Assembly (NCBI GenBank): GCA_021608145.1
Contig: JAKIHM010000002.1
Coordinates: forward strand, 163,334-227,333
DNA: 64,000 nt
Source: Thermovorax subterraneus
Lineage (GTDB): Bacteria > Bacillota > Thermosediminibacteria > Thermosediminibacterales > Thermosediminibacteraceae
Reading direction: 5' to 3'
Made by a program: the position numbers and the translations under genes
Part shown: piece after piece, positions 42,384-50,463 of the stretch
Layout: each line of letters opens with the position of its first letter
Numbering within the stretch: position 1 is the first letter of the stretch
Notes under the pieces: generated by a model
Told to the model about the DNA's origin: nothing
Databases searched by the model: none
What the model saw: only the letters and a program-made list of their open reading frames with translations

Positions 42384-43495
42384 GCAAGGTTTTCCGGATT
42401 AAGGCCTTGTAACTCTTCCGGTACAAAGCGGCCATCCTTCCTTACCAGCACATCGTCAAACCATATCTCTCCACCGCCGTATTCAGGCCTCTGGATGCAC
42501 ACCAAGTCCCAGTGAATAGCCGAATCATTACCGTTGTCGCACTCCTTGTAAGCTTTACCCGGGGTGAAATGTATACTTCCCGATATTTTTTCATCAAATA
42601 ATGTATCCTTCATGGGCTTTAATATATAAGGGTTCACTCCGATGGCGAATTCGCCTATGTACCTTGCACCTTCATCGGTATCCAAAATTTTATTGAGCTT
42701 TTCAGTATCGTTGGCCGTTGCGGTGACTATCTTTCCATCCTTGAATTCAAACCTTATATTTTCGAAGGTAAAACCCTGGTAAAGCGACGGAGTATTATAC
42801 GTTATATAGCCATTTACCGAATTTCTGACGGGTGCCGTGTAGATCTCCCCGTCGGGGATATTTTTTTTGCCGTCGCACTTTACCGCATTGATGCCTTCTA
42901 TGGAAAATTCAAGGTCGGTGCCGGGACCTATTATCCTTACCTTTTTCGTTCTGTTCATGAGGTCCACAAGAGGGTCCATGGCCTTGGACATCTTTTCGTA
43001 ATCAAGACAGCAAACCCTGAAGTAAAAATCTTCGAATGCCTCCGTGCTAGTGCCGGCGAGCTGTGCCATAGAAGCATTCGGATATCTTAAAACGCACCAC
43101 TTGGTATGGGAAACCCTTATTTCGGCGTGGACGGGTTTTGTATAAAACTGCATGAAAATCGCTTTCTTTTCCTCTGGCACATCGGAAAGTTCAGCCGCAT
43201 TATCCCCGCCTCGGATTCCTATATAGGCGTCCATGTCCTTCATCCGCTCAGAATCATAGCGGGCCATCAACTTTGCGATTTCCTCGTTTAAGTTCATCAT
43301 TATTTCCCGCTGAATTTCCTGCATTCCCAAAGAAACAAAGGGTTTTGCCCCGATCCTATAGGCTTGTCGAACCAGTTCCTTTATGAGAGGTGCTTCTCCA
43401 GGACCACCTTCAATCAATATATTTTCGCCTTTTTTTAGCCCCACAGAATAATGAATGAGAATTTTAGCCAGTTTCTCGAGTCTCGGATCTTTCAC
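42380..43495 (-). CDS. aminopeptidase, M29 family
   Basis: 371 residues of the thermophilic aminopeptidase (AmpS/PepS/T) family. The Co2+/Zn2+-binding region includes IRGGDNAAELSDVP, LVDLMNRTKKVRIIGPGTDLEFSIEG, DGEIYTAPVRNSVNGYITYN, GEFAIGVNPYI and GSIHFTPGKAYKECDNGNDSAIHWDLV (metal-binding E and H residues). It removes N-terminal residues from peptides. GTG follows GGAGGG. Upstream on the same strand is the radical SAM gene. It shares four bases at the 3' end with the plus-strand DUF3006 gene. Confidence 0.92.
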   Translation of the reverse strand: MKDPRLEKLAKILIHYSVGLKKGENILIEGGPGEAPLIKELVRQAYRIGAKPFVSLGMQEIQREIMMNLNEEIAKLMARYDSERMKDMDAYIGIRGGDNAAELSDVPEEKKAIFMQFYTKPVHAEIRVSHTKWCVLRYPNASMAQLAGTSTEAFEDFYFRVCCLDYEKMSKAMDPLVDLMNRTKKVRIIGPGTDLEFSIEGINAVKCDGKKNIPDGEIYTAPVRNSVNGYITYNTPSLYQGFTFENIRFEFKDGKIVTATANDTEKLNKILDTDEGARYIGEFAIGVNPYILKPMKDTLFDEKISGSIHFTPGKAYKECDNGNDSAIHWDLVCIQRPEYGGGEIWFDDVLVRKDGRFVPEELQGLNPENLA

Positions 43496-43520
43496 AATAA
43501 TCCCTCCATTTTAAACAAGA

Positions 43521-44435
43521 TCATATCCCTTCTAAATCGAAATCCGGCACGTACTTTGGGGAATCGGCCCCCTCTTCCTGGGCAAAACCATTTTCAAGCC
43601 CCAAATCAAAAAAATACTCTATCACTTCCTCGTATTCCTCCTTTGGCAGCGGACGATTTATTTCCGGAAATTCACTTGTCCTGAAATACGGCATGTACTG
43701 GCCCATTAGGCTTACGTATACTCCAGAAGGCAAATTGGACTTAATAAAATCTAGTATTTTTTTAGAATCTTCCTTCAATCCAGGCAATACCAGGTGCCTT
43801 ATAATCAGTCCCTTTTTTATCATGCCCTTTTCATCAAAAACAGGCTCGCCTACCTGGCGGTACATCTCCAATATAGCCTTTGTGGCGCACCTGAAATAGT
43901 CAGGTGCGTTTGAATATTTCCTGGCCGGGGTTTCGTCACAATACTTGAGGTCCGGAAGGTATACGTCCACCAGGCCTTCCAGCATTTGGAGCATTTCAGG
44001 GTTTTCATAGGCGTTGGAATTCCATACCACGGGAACGGTAAGCCCTTTATCTTTTGCCTTTTCCAGCGCCGATGCAAGCTGGGGCGTATAAATCGTCGGC
44101 GTTACCAGGTTTATGTTGTGCACCCCCTTTGCCTGGAGGTTTAAAAAAATTTCCACAAGGTCCTTTTCTTCGACAGCCTTGCCGAACCATTCCTGACTTA
44201 TCCTGTAATTCTGGCAAAAGACGCACTTCAAGTTGCAACCTGAAAAAAACACGGTCCCTGAACCTTTATGGCCGCTTATACACGGTTCTTCCCAGCGATG
44301 GGCAAAGGCTTTTGCCACCACTATTTTATCAAGAGCACCGCAAAACCCCTTCTCACCTTTTAACCGGTTGACACCGCACCGTCTCGGGCAAATCCGGCAA
44401 TTTTCGAGCAATTCTTTTGACTCCAACCCCCTCAC
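43521..44435 (-). CDS. radical SAM protein, PflX-like
   Basis: 304 residues. Upstream Cys motif CRICPRRCGVNR; the radical SAM cluster motif GCNLKCVFCQNYRIS (CxxxCxxC) near residue 68; then VTPTIYTPQL, VWNSNAYENPE, and PDLKYCDETPARKYS. The family is 'uncharacterised Fe-S protein PflX' related to pyruvate formate-lyase activase but lacking a known target. Start is either GTG 44435 or TTG 44426; GGGGGTGAG fits the latter. No glycyl-radical enzyme is adjacent. The aminopeptidase follows after 25 bases. Confidence 0.9.
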   Translation of the reverse strand: MRGLESKELLENCRICPRRCGVNRLKGEKGFCGALDKIVVAKAFAHRWEEPCISGHKGSGTVFFSGCNLKCVFCQNYRISQEWFGKAVEEKDLVEIFLNLQAKGVHNINLVTPTIYTPQLASALEKAKDKGLTVPVVWNSNAYENPEMLQMLEGLVDVYLPDLKYCDETPARKYSNAPDYFRCATKAILEMYRQVGEPVFDEKGMIKKGLIIRHLVLPGLKEDSKKILDFIKSNLPSGVYVSLMGQYMPYFRTSEFPEINRPLPKEEYEEVIEYFFDLGLENGFAQEEGADSPKYVPDFDLEGI

Positions 44436-44536
44436 CCCCGGTGGATTTCATACCACTTTGTTATTTTAACACGTATTCTTTAAAACTAAAACACCCTTCC
44501 ATGCTATTGCTGTAAATATTTAAAATAATCTGGATA

Positions 44537-44580
44537 TAAAAACACCCGGTAATACGGGGTACCGGGGTATTACCGGGCAT
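44537..44580 (-). terminator. Rho-independent terminator of the ptb-vor operon
   Basis: Minus strand CCCGGTAATACCCC pairs with GGGGTATTACCGGG-type arms (CCCCGTATTACCGGG), then TGTTTTTATA; a long near-perfect stem 24 bases after the last vor gene. Confidence 0.9.
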
Positions 44581-44603
44581 CAAAACATTTAATCATTTGC
44601 ATA

Positions 44604-45143
44604 TTACTTTTGTACTTCCGCGATTCCCCTTTTCAGGGCCTTCTCGTTTATCTCCATCATGTTTTTCCGGTGGGCGGGGAGGAAATAGTCTATGGACTTT
44701 ATCACGGTTTCCGGTTTTACTATTCCCGTTTCGCCGATGAGCACTCCCAAGGCCACCATGTTGGCGACTCTCATGTTTCCAAGCTCATCGGCTATGCCGG
44801 TGGCATCGACTTCGATCACCTTTATATCGTCCCTTGCGGGTCTTTCGTCGATTAAGGCTGTATTTAAAATCACTATGCCCCCTGATTTCACCATTGGTGT
44901 GAACTTTTCCATGGAGGGCTTGTTCATCGCAACAAGCACATCGGGCGAAGATATGATTGGCGACGGAATCCTTTTGTCCGAAATCACCACCATGCAGTTT
45001 GCCGTTCCGCCCCTCATCTCCGGACCGTACGAAGGAATCCAGGAAACTTCTCGCCCCTCCAGCATCGCGCTGTGGGCCAAAATCTCGCCCATCAACATTA
45101 TCCCCTGACCGCCGAAACCTGCCATAATGATTTCCATCTTCAT
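44604..45143 (-). CDS. 2-oxoacid:ferredoxin oxidoreductase gamma subunit (VOR-type)
   Basis: 179 residues: EIIMAGFGGQGIMLMGEILAHS at the N terminus, SWIPSYGPEMRGGTANCMVV, VLVAMNKPSMEKF, and MVALGVLIGETGIVKPETV. The family fold links the TPP and ferredoxin subunits of PorABDG-type enzymes. It lies four bases after the beta subunit gene as the last gene of the operon and has AGGAGGG before its ATG. In this context it belongs to a branched-chain 2-oxoacid oxidoreductase. Confidence 0.92.
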   Translation of the reverse strand: MKMEIIMAGFGGQGIMLMGEILAHSAMLEGREVSWIPSYGPEMRGGTANCMVVISDKRIPSPIISSPDVLVAMNKPSMEKFTPMVKSGGIVILNTALIDERPARDDIKVIEVDATGIADELGNMRVANMVALGVLIGETGIVKPETVIKSIDYFLPAHRKNMMEINEKALKRGIAEVQK

Positions 45144-45147
45144 TTTT

Positions 45148-45891
45148 CTATCCCTCCTTCGGCTCTTTAAAAACGCCCGGCGGAAATACCTTTACCATTT
45201 CGTTCTTTACCCAATCCACCGCATCTTTGGGCTTCATTCCCCAGTTGGTCGGGCAGGGAGATAAAATTTCCACTAAAGAAAATCCTTTTCCTAAAAGCTG
45301 CATTTCGAAGGCCTTTTTTATATAGCTTTTCGCCTTATTTATATTCTTGACATCCGTGAGCTCGGCCCTGGCCAAAAACGAAGGCCCGTCCAGGGTTGCC
45401 AGCATTTCGCACACCCTAATCGGGTATCCTGCCATTTGCGGATCTCGCCCGTAAGGGCTGGTTTCGGTTTTCTGCCCTACCAGCGTGGTGGGCGCCATCT
45501 GTCCGCCGGTCATTCCGTATATGGCATTGTTCACGAAAATCACCGTTATATTCTCGCCCCTTGCAGCTGCGTGGACGATTTCCGCGGTTCCTATGGCTGC
45601 CAGGTCCCCGTCGCCCTGATAGGTAAACACCACTCGGTCGGGTAGTGCCCTTTTAATTCCTGTAGCTACGGCTGGAGCCCTTCCGTGAGCCGCCTGCTGC
45701 ATATCGCAATCAAAGTAGTTATAAGCCAAAACGGCACACCCTACGGGAGCGACGCCTATAGTTTTGTCCTGGATGCCAAGTTCATCCATTACCTCGGCCA
45801 CCAGCCGGTGTATAACACCGTGACCGCATCCGGGACAATAATGGGTTTTAGTCGGCTGTAAGGATTTCGGCCTTTCAAAAACCACTTTCAT
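45148..45891 (-). CDS. 2-oxoacid:ferredoxin oxidoreductase beta subunit (TPP-binding, VOR-type)
   Basis: About 247 residues. [18 protein letters not shown] carries cluster-binding cysteines; [15 protein letters not shown] with downstream [17 protein letters not shown] is the thiamine pyrophosphate motif; SPCPTNWG follows near the end. The start is the ATG at 45889-45891, overlapping the alpha stop by one base (TGATG) behind GAGGGGG. A long open frame upstream inside the alpha gene is discarded. It oxidatively decarboxylates 2-oxo acids with CoA, passing electrons to ferredoxin. Confidence 0.94.
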   Translation of the reverse strand: MKVVFERPKSLQPTKTHYCPGCGHGVIHRLVAEVMDELGIQDKTIGVAPVGCAVLAYNYFDCDMQQAAHGRAPAVATGIKRALPDRVVFTYQGDGDLAAIGTAEIVHAAARGENITVIFVNNAIYGMTGGQMAPTTLVGQKTETSPYGRDPQMAGYPIRVCEMLATLDGPSFLARAELTDVKNINKAKSYIKKAFEMQLLGKGFSLVEILSPCPTNWGMKPKDAVDWVKNEMVKVFPPGVFKEPKEG

Positions 45892-46949
45892 CAGGAAAGC
45901 CCCCTCATTTTCTTTATTTCTTCGAATATCTCTTCGGCGGTCGGCACCATGCCTCCCGTTCTTCCGTAGAAGTACACCGGAGCGCGCCCTTCTACCGAGA
46001 GTTTCACATCTTCCACCATCTGCCCCAAGGACAGTTCCACAGTCAGGAATGCTTTGGCCTTTGGTAAAACTTCTTCGAAGGCCTTTTTGGGATACGGCCA
46101 CAGCGTTATGGGCCTTATAAGCCCCACTTTTATGCCATCTTCCCGAGCCATTTCCACAGCCGCATGGGCTATTCGAGCGCAGATACCGTAAGCCACCACG
46201 AAGTACTCGGCGTCATCGCCGTTTAATATTTCGTATCTCGCTTCTTTTGCTTCAATTTCCTGGTATTTTTTAAAAAGCTTTAAGTTGTGCTCTTCGAGCT
46301 TTATGGGGTCGAGGTAAAGGGAATTTATAACGTTGGTCTTTTGCCTTCCCATCTTGCCCGTGGTGGCCCAATCCTTCGGCGGAAGCTGCCTTGCAGGCCT
46401 TTCTTTAAACACCACCGGCTCCATCATCTGTCCTAAGATTCCATCGCCGAGGATGAGTACCGGGTTTCTATACATATCCGCCAGGTCAAAGGCATCGTAC
46501 ACCAGATCAACCAATTCCTGCACGGATGAAGGTGCGAGGACTATCGTCCTGTAATCGCCGTGGCCTCCGCCGCGGGTTGCCTGGAAATAGTCCGACTGAG
46601 CGGGCTGAATGTCTCCGAGGCCCGGCCCTCCCCTCATGATATTCACTATCACGCATGGCAGCTCGGCGCCGCAAAGATACGATATTCCCTCCTGCTTGAG
46701 ACTTATGCCGGGGCTGGAGGAAGATGTCATGACCCTAACCCCCGCTCCCGCGGCTCCGTACACCATGTTTATGGCCGCCACTTCGCTTTCGGCCTGCAAG
46801 AAAACCCCACCCCTTTTCGGCATTTCCCTTGCGAGGTACGCCGGAAGTTCGCTCTGGGGCGTTATGGGATATCCGAAAAAGCACTTGCATCCCGCCCTAA
46901 TGGCCGCTTCAGCCAGGGCTTCATTACCTTTCATAAGAACCTTTTCCAA
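45891..46949 (-). CDS. vorB: 3-methyl-2-oxobutanoate:ferredoxin oxidoreductase alpha subunit (VorB)
   Basis: 352 residues: [95 protein letters not shown]. This matches VorB-type alpha subunits more than pyruvate-type PorA. With beta, gamma and the ferredoxin-like delta subunit it forms a four-subunit enzyme. The choice of 2-oxoisovalerate and its homologues as substrates is supported by ptb, leucine dehydrogenase and buk in the same operon. TTG start behind AAGGGGG, one base after the ferredoxin gene. Confidence 0.93.
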   Translation of the reverse strand: MEKVLMKGNEALAEAAIRAGCKCFFGYPITPQSELPAYLAREMPKRGGVFLQAESEVAAINMVYGAAGAGVRVMTSSSSPGISLKQEGISYLCGAELPCVIVNIMRGGPGLGDIQPAQSDYFQATRGGGHGDYRTIVLAPSSVQELVDLVYDAFDLADMYRNPVLILGDGILGQMMEPVVFKERPARQLPPKDWATTGKMGRQKTNVINSLYLDPIKLEEHNLKLFKKYQEIEAKEARYEILNGDDAEYFVVAYGICARIAHAAVEMAREDGIKVGLIRPITLWPYPKKAFEEVLPKAKAFLTVELSLGQMVEDVKLSVEGRAPVYFYGRTGGMVPTAEEIFEEIKKMRGLS

Positions 46950-46950
46950 T

Positions 46951-47184
46951 TTACTTTCCCCCTTTTTCCTCGCGGTAAATCGTAAATACTACGTCAGGGC
47001 ACACGGTGGCGCAAAAGCCGCAGGCTATACACCCTTCTTTCGCAGCAACGGGATGATAACCTAGAACGTTCACCGAATCATTGTCAAAAAAGAGCACCTT
47101 TTTGGGACAAACTTCGATGCAAAGGCCGCAGCCCTTGCACCTGTCTTTATCTATGATAATCTTGCTCAACTTCATGCCTCCCAT
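46951..47184 (-). CDS. 4Fe-4S ferredoxin-like delta subunit of the VOR enzyme
   Basis: About 77 residues with two cluster motifs: CKGCGLCIEVCPKKVL and CIACGFCATVCPDVVF, each CxxCxxCxxxC-P, so two [4Fe-4S] clusters. As in Por/Vor enzymes it should carry electrons from the TPP subunit to external ferredoxin. The start is uncertain: ATG 47184, ATG 47175 or TTG 47169; GGGAGG is best spaced (seven bases) for the TTG. It lies between buk and vorB. Confidence 0.92.
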   Translation of the reverse strand: MGGMKLSKIIIDKDRCKGCGLCIEVCPKKVLFFDNDSVNVLGYHPVAAKEGCIACGFCATVCPDVVFTIYREEKGGK

Positions 47185-47195
47185 CTTCTAAAGTT

Positions 47196-48266
47196 TTAAA
47201 CGTACTCTTTCGGCCTTTCTTCGCCGGAAAGCACCCTTAAGGCTCCTTCCGCAAGGGCTTTGAGCTCGTCCTCACCGGGGAAAACGTATACCGGCGCTAT
47301 GAAGGATACCCTTTCTTTTATCCATTCCACCAGCATTTCGTCGTGGGCAAGCCCCCCGGTAAGGATGACGGCGTCGACGTTCCCGGAGAGTACCGCAGCA
47401 CAGGCGCCTATTTCCCTGGCCACCTGATACGCCATGGCTTCGTACACCAACTTTGCCTCCTCGTTGCCTTCCTGTATCATCTTTTTGATTTCCCTCGCGT
47501 CATTGGTCCCAAAATAGGCCACAAGGCCGCCCTTTCCCGCCAGCATTTTCTTTATCTCATTTATGGTCAAATTTTTCGCAAGAATCAATTTTGCAAAATC
47601 CATTACCGGCAAACGGCCCGCCCTCTCGGGTGAAAAAGGTCCTTCGCCGTCCAGGCCGTTGTTTACTTCTACTACTCGACCTCTTTGATGAGCCCCTACC
47701 GTAATGCCTCCGCCCAGGTGGGCCACGATTAAATTCAGTTCATCGTACCTTTTCCCCATATTCCTCGCAAGGCGCCTTGCCACGGCTTTCTGGTTTAAAG
47801 CGTGGAACACGCTGCGCCGTCTTATCTCAGGAATACCCGTAACTTTTGCAACAGGTTCCAATTCATCCACCACCACCGGGTCCACTATGAAGGCAGGTAT
47901 TCCCAGCTCCAGGCCTATTTCGTGGGCCAAAATTCCTCCTAAATTGGAAGCATGCTCTCCGTACACACCATTTTTCAGATCTTCTAGCATCCTTTGATTT
48001 ACGGCGTACGTTCCTCCTTCTAAAGGCTTTAAAAGTCCTCCGCGCCCTACTACGGCTTTGAGGTTACTCAGATTATAACCCCTCGATTTTATTACATCAA
48101 GGATTAACTTTTTCCTGAAAGGGTATTGAGCTACTATGCTATCGAACTTCGAAAGCTCTTCGGATGAATGGGCGATTTTTTCTTCGAAAACGAGATTTTC
48201 TCTTTCAAAGACGGCAATTTTGGTAGATGTGGATCCGGGATTTATAGCAAGTATTCCACACGTCAC
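47196..48266 (-). CDS. buk: butyrate kinase (branched-chain fatty-acid kinase)
   Basis: 356 residues of the acetate/butyrate kinase family: [102 protein letters not shown]. It makes ATP from butyryl- or branched acyl-phosphate. Clustering with leucine dehydrogenase and VOR suggests isovalerate, isobutyrate and 2-methylbutyrate are the products. GTG start behind GGAGGATTG. Confidence 0.95.
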   Translation of the reverse strand: MTCGILAINPGSTSTKIAVFERENLVFEEKIAHSSEELSKFDSIVAQYPFRKKLILDVIKSRGYNLSNLKAVVGRGGLLKPLEGGTYAVNQRMLEDLKNGVYGEHASNLGGILAHEIGLELGIPAFIVDPVVVDELEPVAKVTGIPEIRRRSVFHALNQKAVARRLARNMGKRYDELNLIVAHLGGGITVGAHQRGRVVEVNNGLDGEGPFSPERAGRLPVMDFAKLILAKNLTINEIKKMLAGKGGLVAYFGTNDAREIKKMIQEGNEEAKLVYEAMAYQVAREIGACAAVLSGNVDAVILTGGLAHDEMLVEWIKERVSFIAPVYVFPGEDELKALAEGALRVLSGEERPKEYV

Positions 48267-48307
48267 CAGAGCAATCCTCCAATCTTTGAAAAGATTTTAC
48301 TGCTTCA

Positions 48308-48333
48308 GGGGCAGGTGTTTGGAGCCTGCCCCT
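48308..48333 (-). other. GC-rich hairpin between leucine dehydrogenase and buk
   Basis: GGGGCAGG pairs with CCTGCCCC over a nine-base loop, with no T run on either strand. It is intra-operonic, so more likely an mRNA-stabilising or processing element than a terminator. Confidence 0.5.
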
Positions 48334-48340
48334 TCTAATG

Positions 48341-49378
48341 TTATTTCTTCATAAATATTCCTTCAGCTATCATATCAGCAGCCTTTGCGGTGGTAACTTT
48401 CTCCTTTTCTGCAAACTCGAAAACCTCTTTTAACCTCTTAGGGATTATCTTAAGCTTTTCGTTGACAAGTTCGCGGCTGTAAGTTTCCCCTGATACTTCG
48501 ATTGAAACGTTGATTACCCCTCCGCCGTTTATCACGTAATCAGGGGCATAAAGGATTCCCCTTTGAGCTAACCTTTCCGCAAAATTCTCGTCCTTCAGCT
48601 GGTTATTGGCGGCACCTGCCACTATTTTGCACTTTAGTCTATCCACCGTATTCTCGTTTATGACCGCCCCGAGGGCGCAAGGAGCAAATATATCGCATTC
48701 CACATCGAATATTTTGTCGGGCTCTACCGATTCCACTTTATATTTTTCCTTCGCCTCGTTTACCCTATCGGGGTATATATCGGTAACAATCAACTTCGCA
48801 CCGGCTTCCACAAGAAGCCTGGTAAGTTCCATGCCCACATGGCCAAGGCCTTGCAATGTTACCGTCTTTCCTCTCAGGTCTTCACTGCCGTAAACCCACT
48901 CGCAGCAGGCCTTCATCCCTAAAAACACGCCCAGAGCAGTAATTGGCGATGGGTCACCGCTTTTGCCATCGAGGCCAGCAACGTAAGAGGTTTCTTGCGC
49001 CACATACTTCATATCCTGAGGGCACGTCCCTACGTCTTCAGCGGTGATGTACTTTCCACCAAGACTGTTGACGAATCTGCCGAAAGCCCTAAAAACTTTC
49101 TCCGACTTGTCCTTCCGCGGGTCGCCTATTATTACCGATTTCCCACCGCCAAGGGGCAGGTTCATCATGGCATTTTTATATGTCATTCCCCTTGAGAGCC
49201 TAAGGACGTCCCTTATGGCATCCTCCTCCGAGTCGTAGCTCCACATGCGGCATCCACCCAGAGCAGGTCCTAAATTCGTATTGTGAACCGCAATTATGGC
49301 CTTAAGGCCCGACTCCGGATCGTTGCAGAAAACTACCTCCTCATGCCCCATTTCTCTAATCACTTTAAATATTTCCAT
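48341..49378 (-). CDS. leucine dehydrogenase (branched-chain amino acid dehydrogenase)
   Basis: 345 residues, Glu/Leu/Phe/Val dehydrogenase family. Catalytic Lys in MMNLPLGGGKSVIIGDP; the first basic contact in GPALGGCRMW; ITAEDVGTCPQDM; Rossmann loop LQGLGHVGMELTRLLVEAGA and DIYPDRV; GAANNQLKDE; APDYVINGGGVINV. It deaminates Leu, Val and Ile to their 2-oxo acids with NAD. Lengths and the G-L-G-H-V-G loop are close to Bacillus Bcd. Second gene in the ptb operon; ATG after GGAGGGAG. Glu specificity is unlikely given length and context. Confidence 0.93.
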   Translation of the reverse strand: MEIFKVIREMGHEEVVFCNDPESGLKAIIAVHNTNLGPALGGCRMWSYDSEEDAIRDVLRLSRGMTYKNAMMNLPLGGGKSVIIGDPRKDKSEKVFRAFGRFVNSLGGKYITAEDVGTCPQDMKYVAQETSYVAGLDGKSGDPSPITALGVFLGMKACCEWVYGSEDLRGKTVTLQGLGHVGMELTRLLVEAGAKLIVTDIYPDRVNEAKEKYKVESVEPDKIFDVECDIFAPCALGAVINENTVDRLKCKIVAGAANNQLKDENFAERLAQRGILYAPDYVINGGGVINVSIEVSGETYSRELVNEKLKIIPKRLKEVFEFAEKEKVTTAKAADMIAEGIFMKK

Positions 49379-49419
49379 TATTCTCCCTCCATATAAATTT
49401 TTCGAAAATTTATTTTACA

Positions 49420-50310
49420 TTAGCCAATAAGCGCGCTCAGCGCAATCGAGTAGGTCTTGCTCTCATCGGAATCGGCTCGGGAAGTCAGCACCACCGGAAC
49501 TTCAGCCCCTACCACAACACCCGCTACTTTAGCTTTAGCAAAATAAACCAGAGACTTATAAAGGATATTTCCGCTCACAAGTTCGGGTACCAGCAAAATG
49601 TCGGCATCGCCGCCTACCGGAGAATCGATGCCCTTGTGAGCGCAGGCTTCTTTCGACACCGCATTATCCAGGGCCAGCGGACCATCCACTATGGCATCCA
49701 GCCGGTCCCTCTGGGCCATCTTGGACAGGATGGCCGCATCCATCGTCGATGGGATAGACGGATTGACCATTTCCACTGCCGATAATACAGCAACTTTTGG
49801 GCGCTCGATACCCAGGCTTTGCGCCACTTTCAAGCTGTTTTTCATTATCTGGTACTTTTGCAGTATATCCGGAGCAATGTTCATTGCGGCATCGGTGACA
49901 ATGATGAGCTTTTCCATATGGGGCACCTGAAAAACCGCAACGTGGCTCAACAGGCGGCCGCCCGTGAGGGATTTATCACCGGATACGATGCCCTTTAGAA
50001 AATCCCTCGTCTGTATGAGTCCTTTCATCAACGCCTGGACCTCGCCTTTTTTGGCCATTTCAACCGCGAGCGTTACAGCCTTGACAGTATCCTTTTCGTC
50101 AATAATCTCCAAATTTCGTCTTTCCATCTCGAGCCTATCCAATATCGGCTCTATTTTCTCCTTGTCACCTATGAGGATGCCATTTATCAATCCCATATCA
50201 CTCGCTGTCTTGACGGCCTTTAATACATCTTCGTCTTCGGCTTTTACTACAGCCATCGTCTTTGTATTTGCACTGCAGGCAACCTCAAGCATTTCTTTTA
50301 GCAACTTCAC
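49420..50310 (-). CDS. ptb: phosphate butyryltransferase
   Basis: 296 residues of the phosphate acetyl/butyryl transferase family: GDKSLTGGRLLSHVAVFQVP, VTDAAMNIAPDILQKYQIM, VSKEACAHKGIDSPVGGDADILLVPELVSGNIL. It converts acyl-CoA plus Pi to acyl-phosphate and CoA, feeding Buk. As first gene of the operon it lies directly behind the sigma-54 promoter at 50338-50353. GTG start with GGAGGTGG; a TTG two codons later is possible. Confidence 0.94.
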   Translation of the reverse strand: MKLLKEMLEVACSANTKTMAVVKAEDEDVLKAVKTASDMGLINGILIGDKEKIEPILDRLEMERRNLEIIDEKDTVKAVTLAVEMAKKGEVQALMKGLIQTRDFLKGIVSGDKSLTGGRLLSHVAVFQVPHMEKLIIVTDAAMNIAPDILQKYQIMKNSLKVAQSLGIERPKVAVLSAVEMVNPSIPSTMDAAILSKMAQRDRLDAIVDGPLALDNAVSKEACAHKGIDSPVGGDADILLVPELVSGNILYKSLVYFAKAKVAGVVVGAEVPVVLTSRADSDESKTYSIALSALIG

Positions 50311-50337
50311 CAGACCACCTCCGCAAATATATAAAAG

Positions 50338-50353
50338 GCAAAATTCATGCCAA
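50338..50353 (-). promoter_or_regulatory. sigma-54 (-24/-12) promoter of the ptb-vor operon
   Basis: Minus strand TTGGCATGAATTTTGC: GG and GC separated by ten bases, as in the consensus TGGCAC-N5-TTGC. It lies 28 bases before the ptb start codon. No sigma-A -35/-10 pair is evident in the same interval. Confidence 0.85.
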
Positions 50354-50356
50354 TTT

Positions 50357-50395
50357 CAAAAAAAAAAGAAAGGCGGCATCTTCCGCCTTTTTTCG
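50357..50395 (-). terminator. Rho-independent terminator after the sigma-54 activator gene
   Basis: Minus strand AAAGGCGG, loop AAGAT, GCCGCCTTT, CTTTTTTTTT. It lies between the activator's enhancer-like repeats and the ptb promoter. Confidence 0.9.
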
Positions 50396-50407
50396 AATCA
50401 CCAAAGC

Positions 50408-50455
50408 TGCAAAATTTTGCACTTCATGCAAGGTATTACATGAAATATTTTGCAT
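50408..50455. promoter_or_regulatory. enhancer-like inverted repeats upstream of the ptb promoter
   Basis: A perfect palindrome TGCAAAATTTTGCA (50408-50421) and a second, wider inverted repeat ATGCAA..TTGCAT (50427-50455) share the half-site TGCAA. They lie about 55-115 bases upstream of the -24 box, inside the activator's 3' untranslated region, the place expected for sigma-54 activator binding. Inference. Confidence 0.55.
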
Positions 50456-50463
50456 TACACGAT

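Noticed and set aside
45892..46101. N-terminal extension of the VOR beta subunit into the alpha gene
   Set aside because: An Arg/Gly-rich shadow; the ATG at 45891 has a good SD and starts at the family's usual place.
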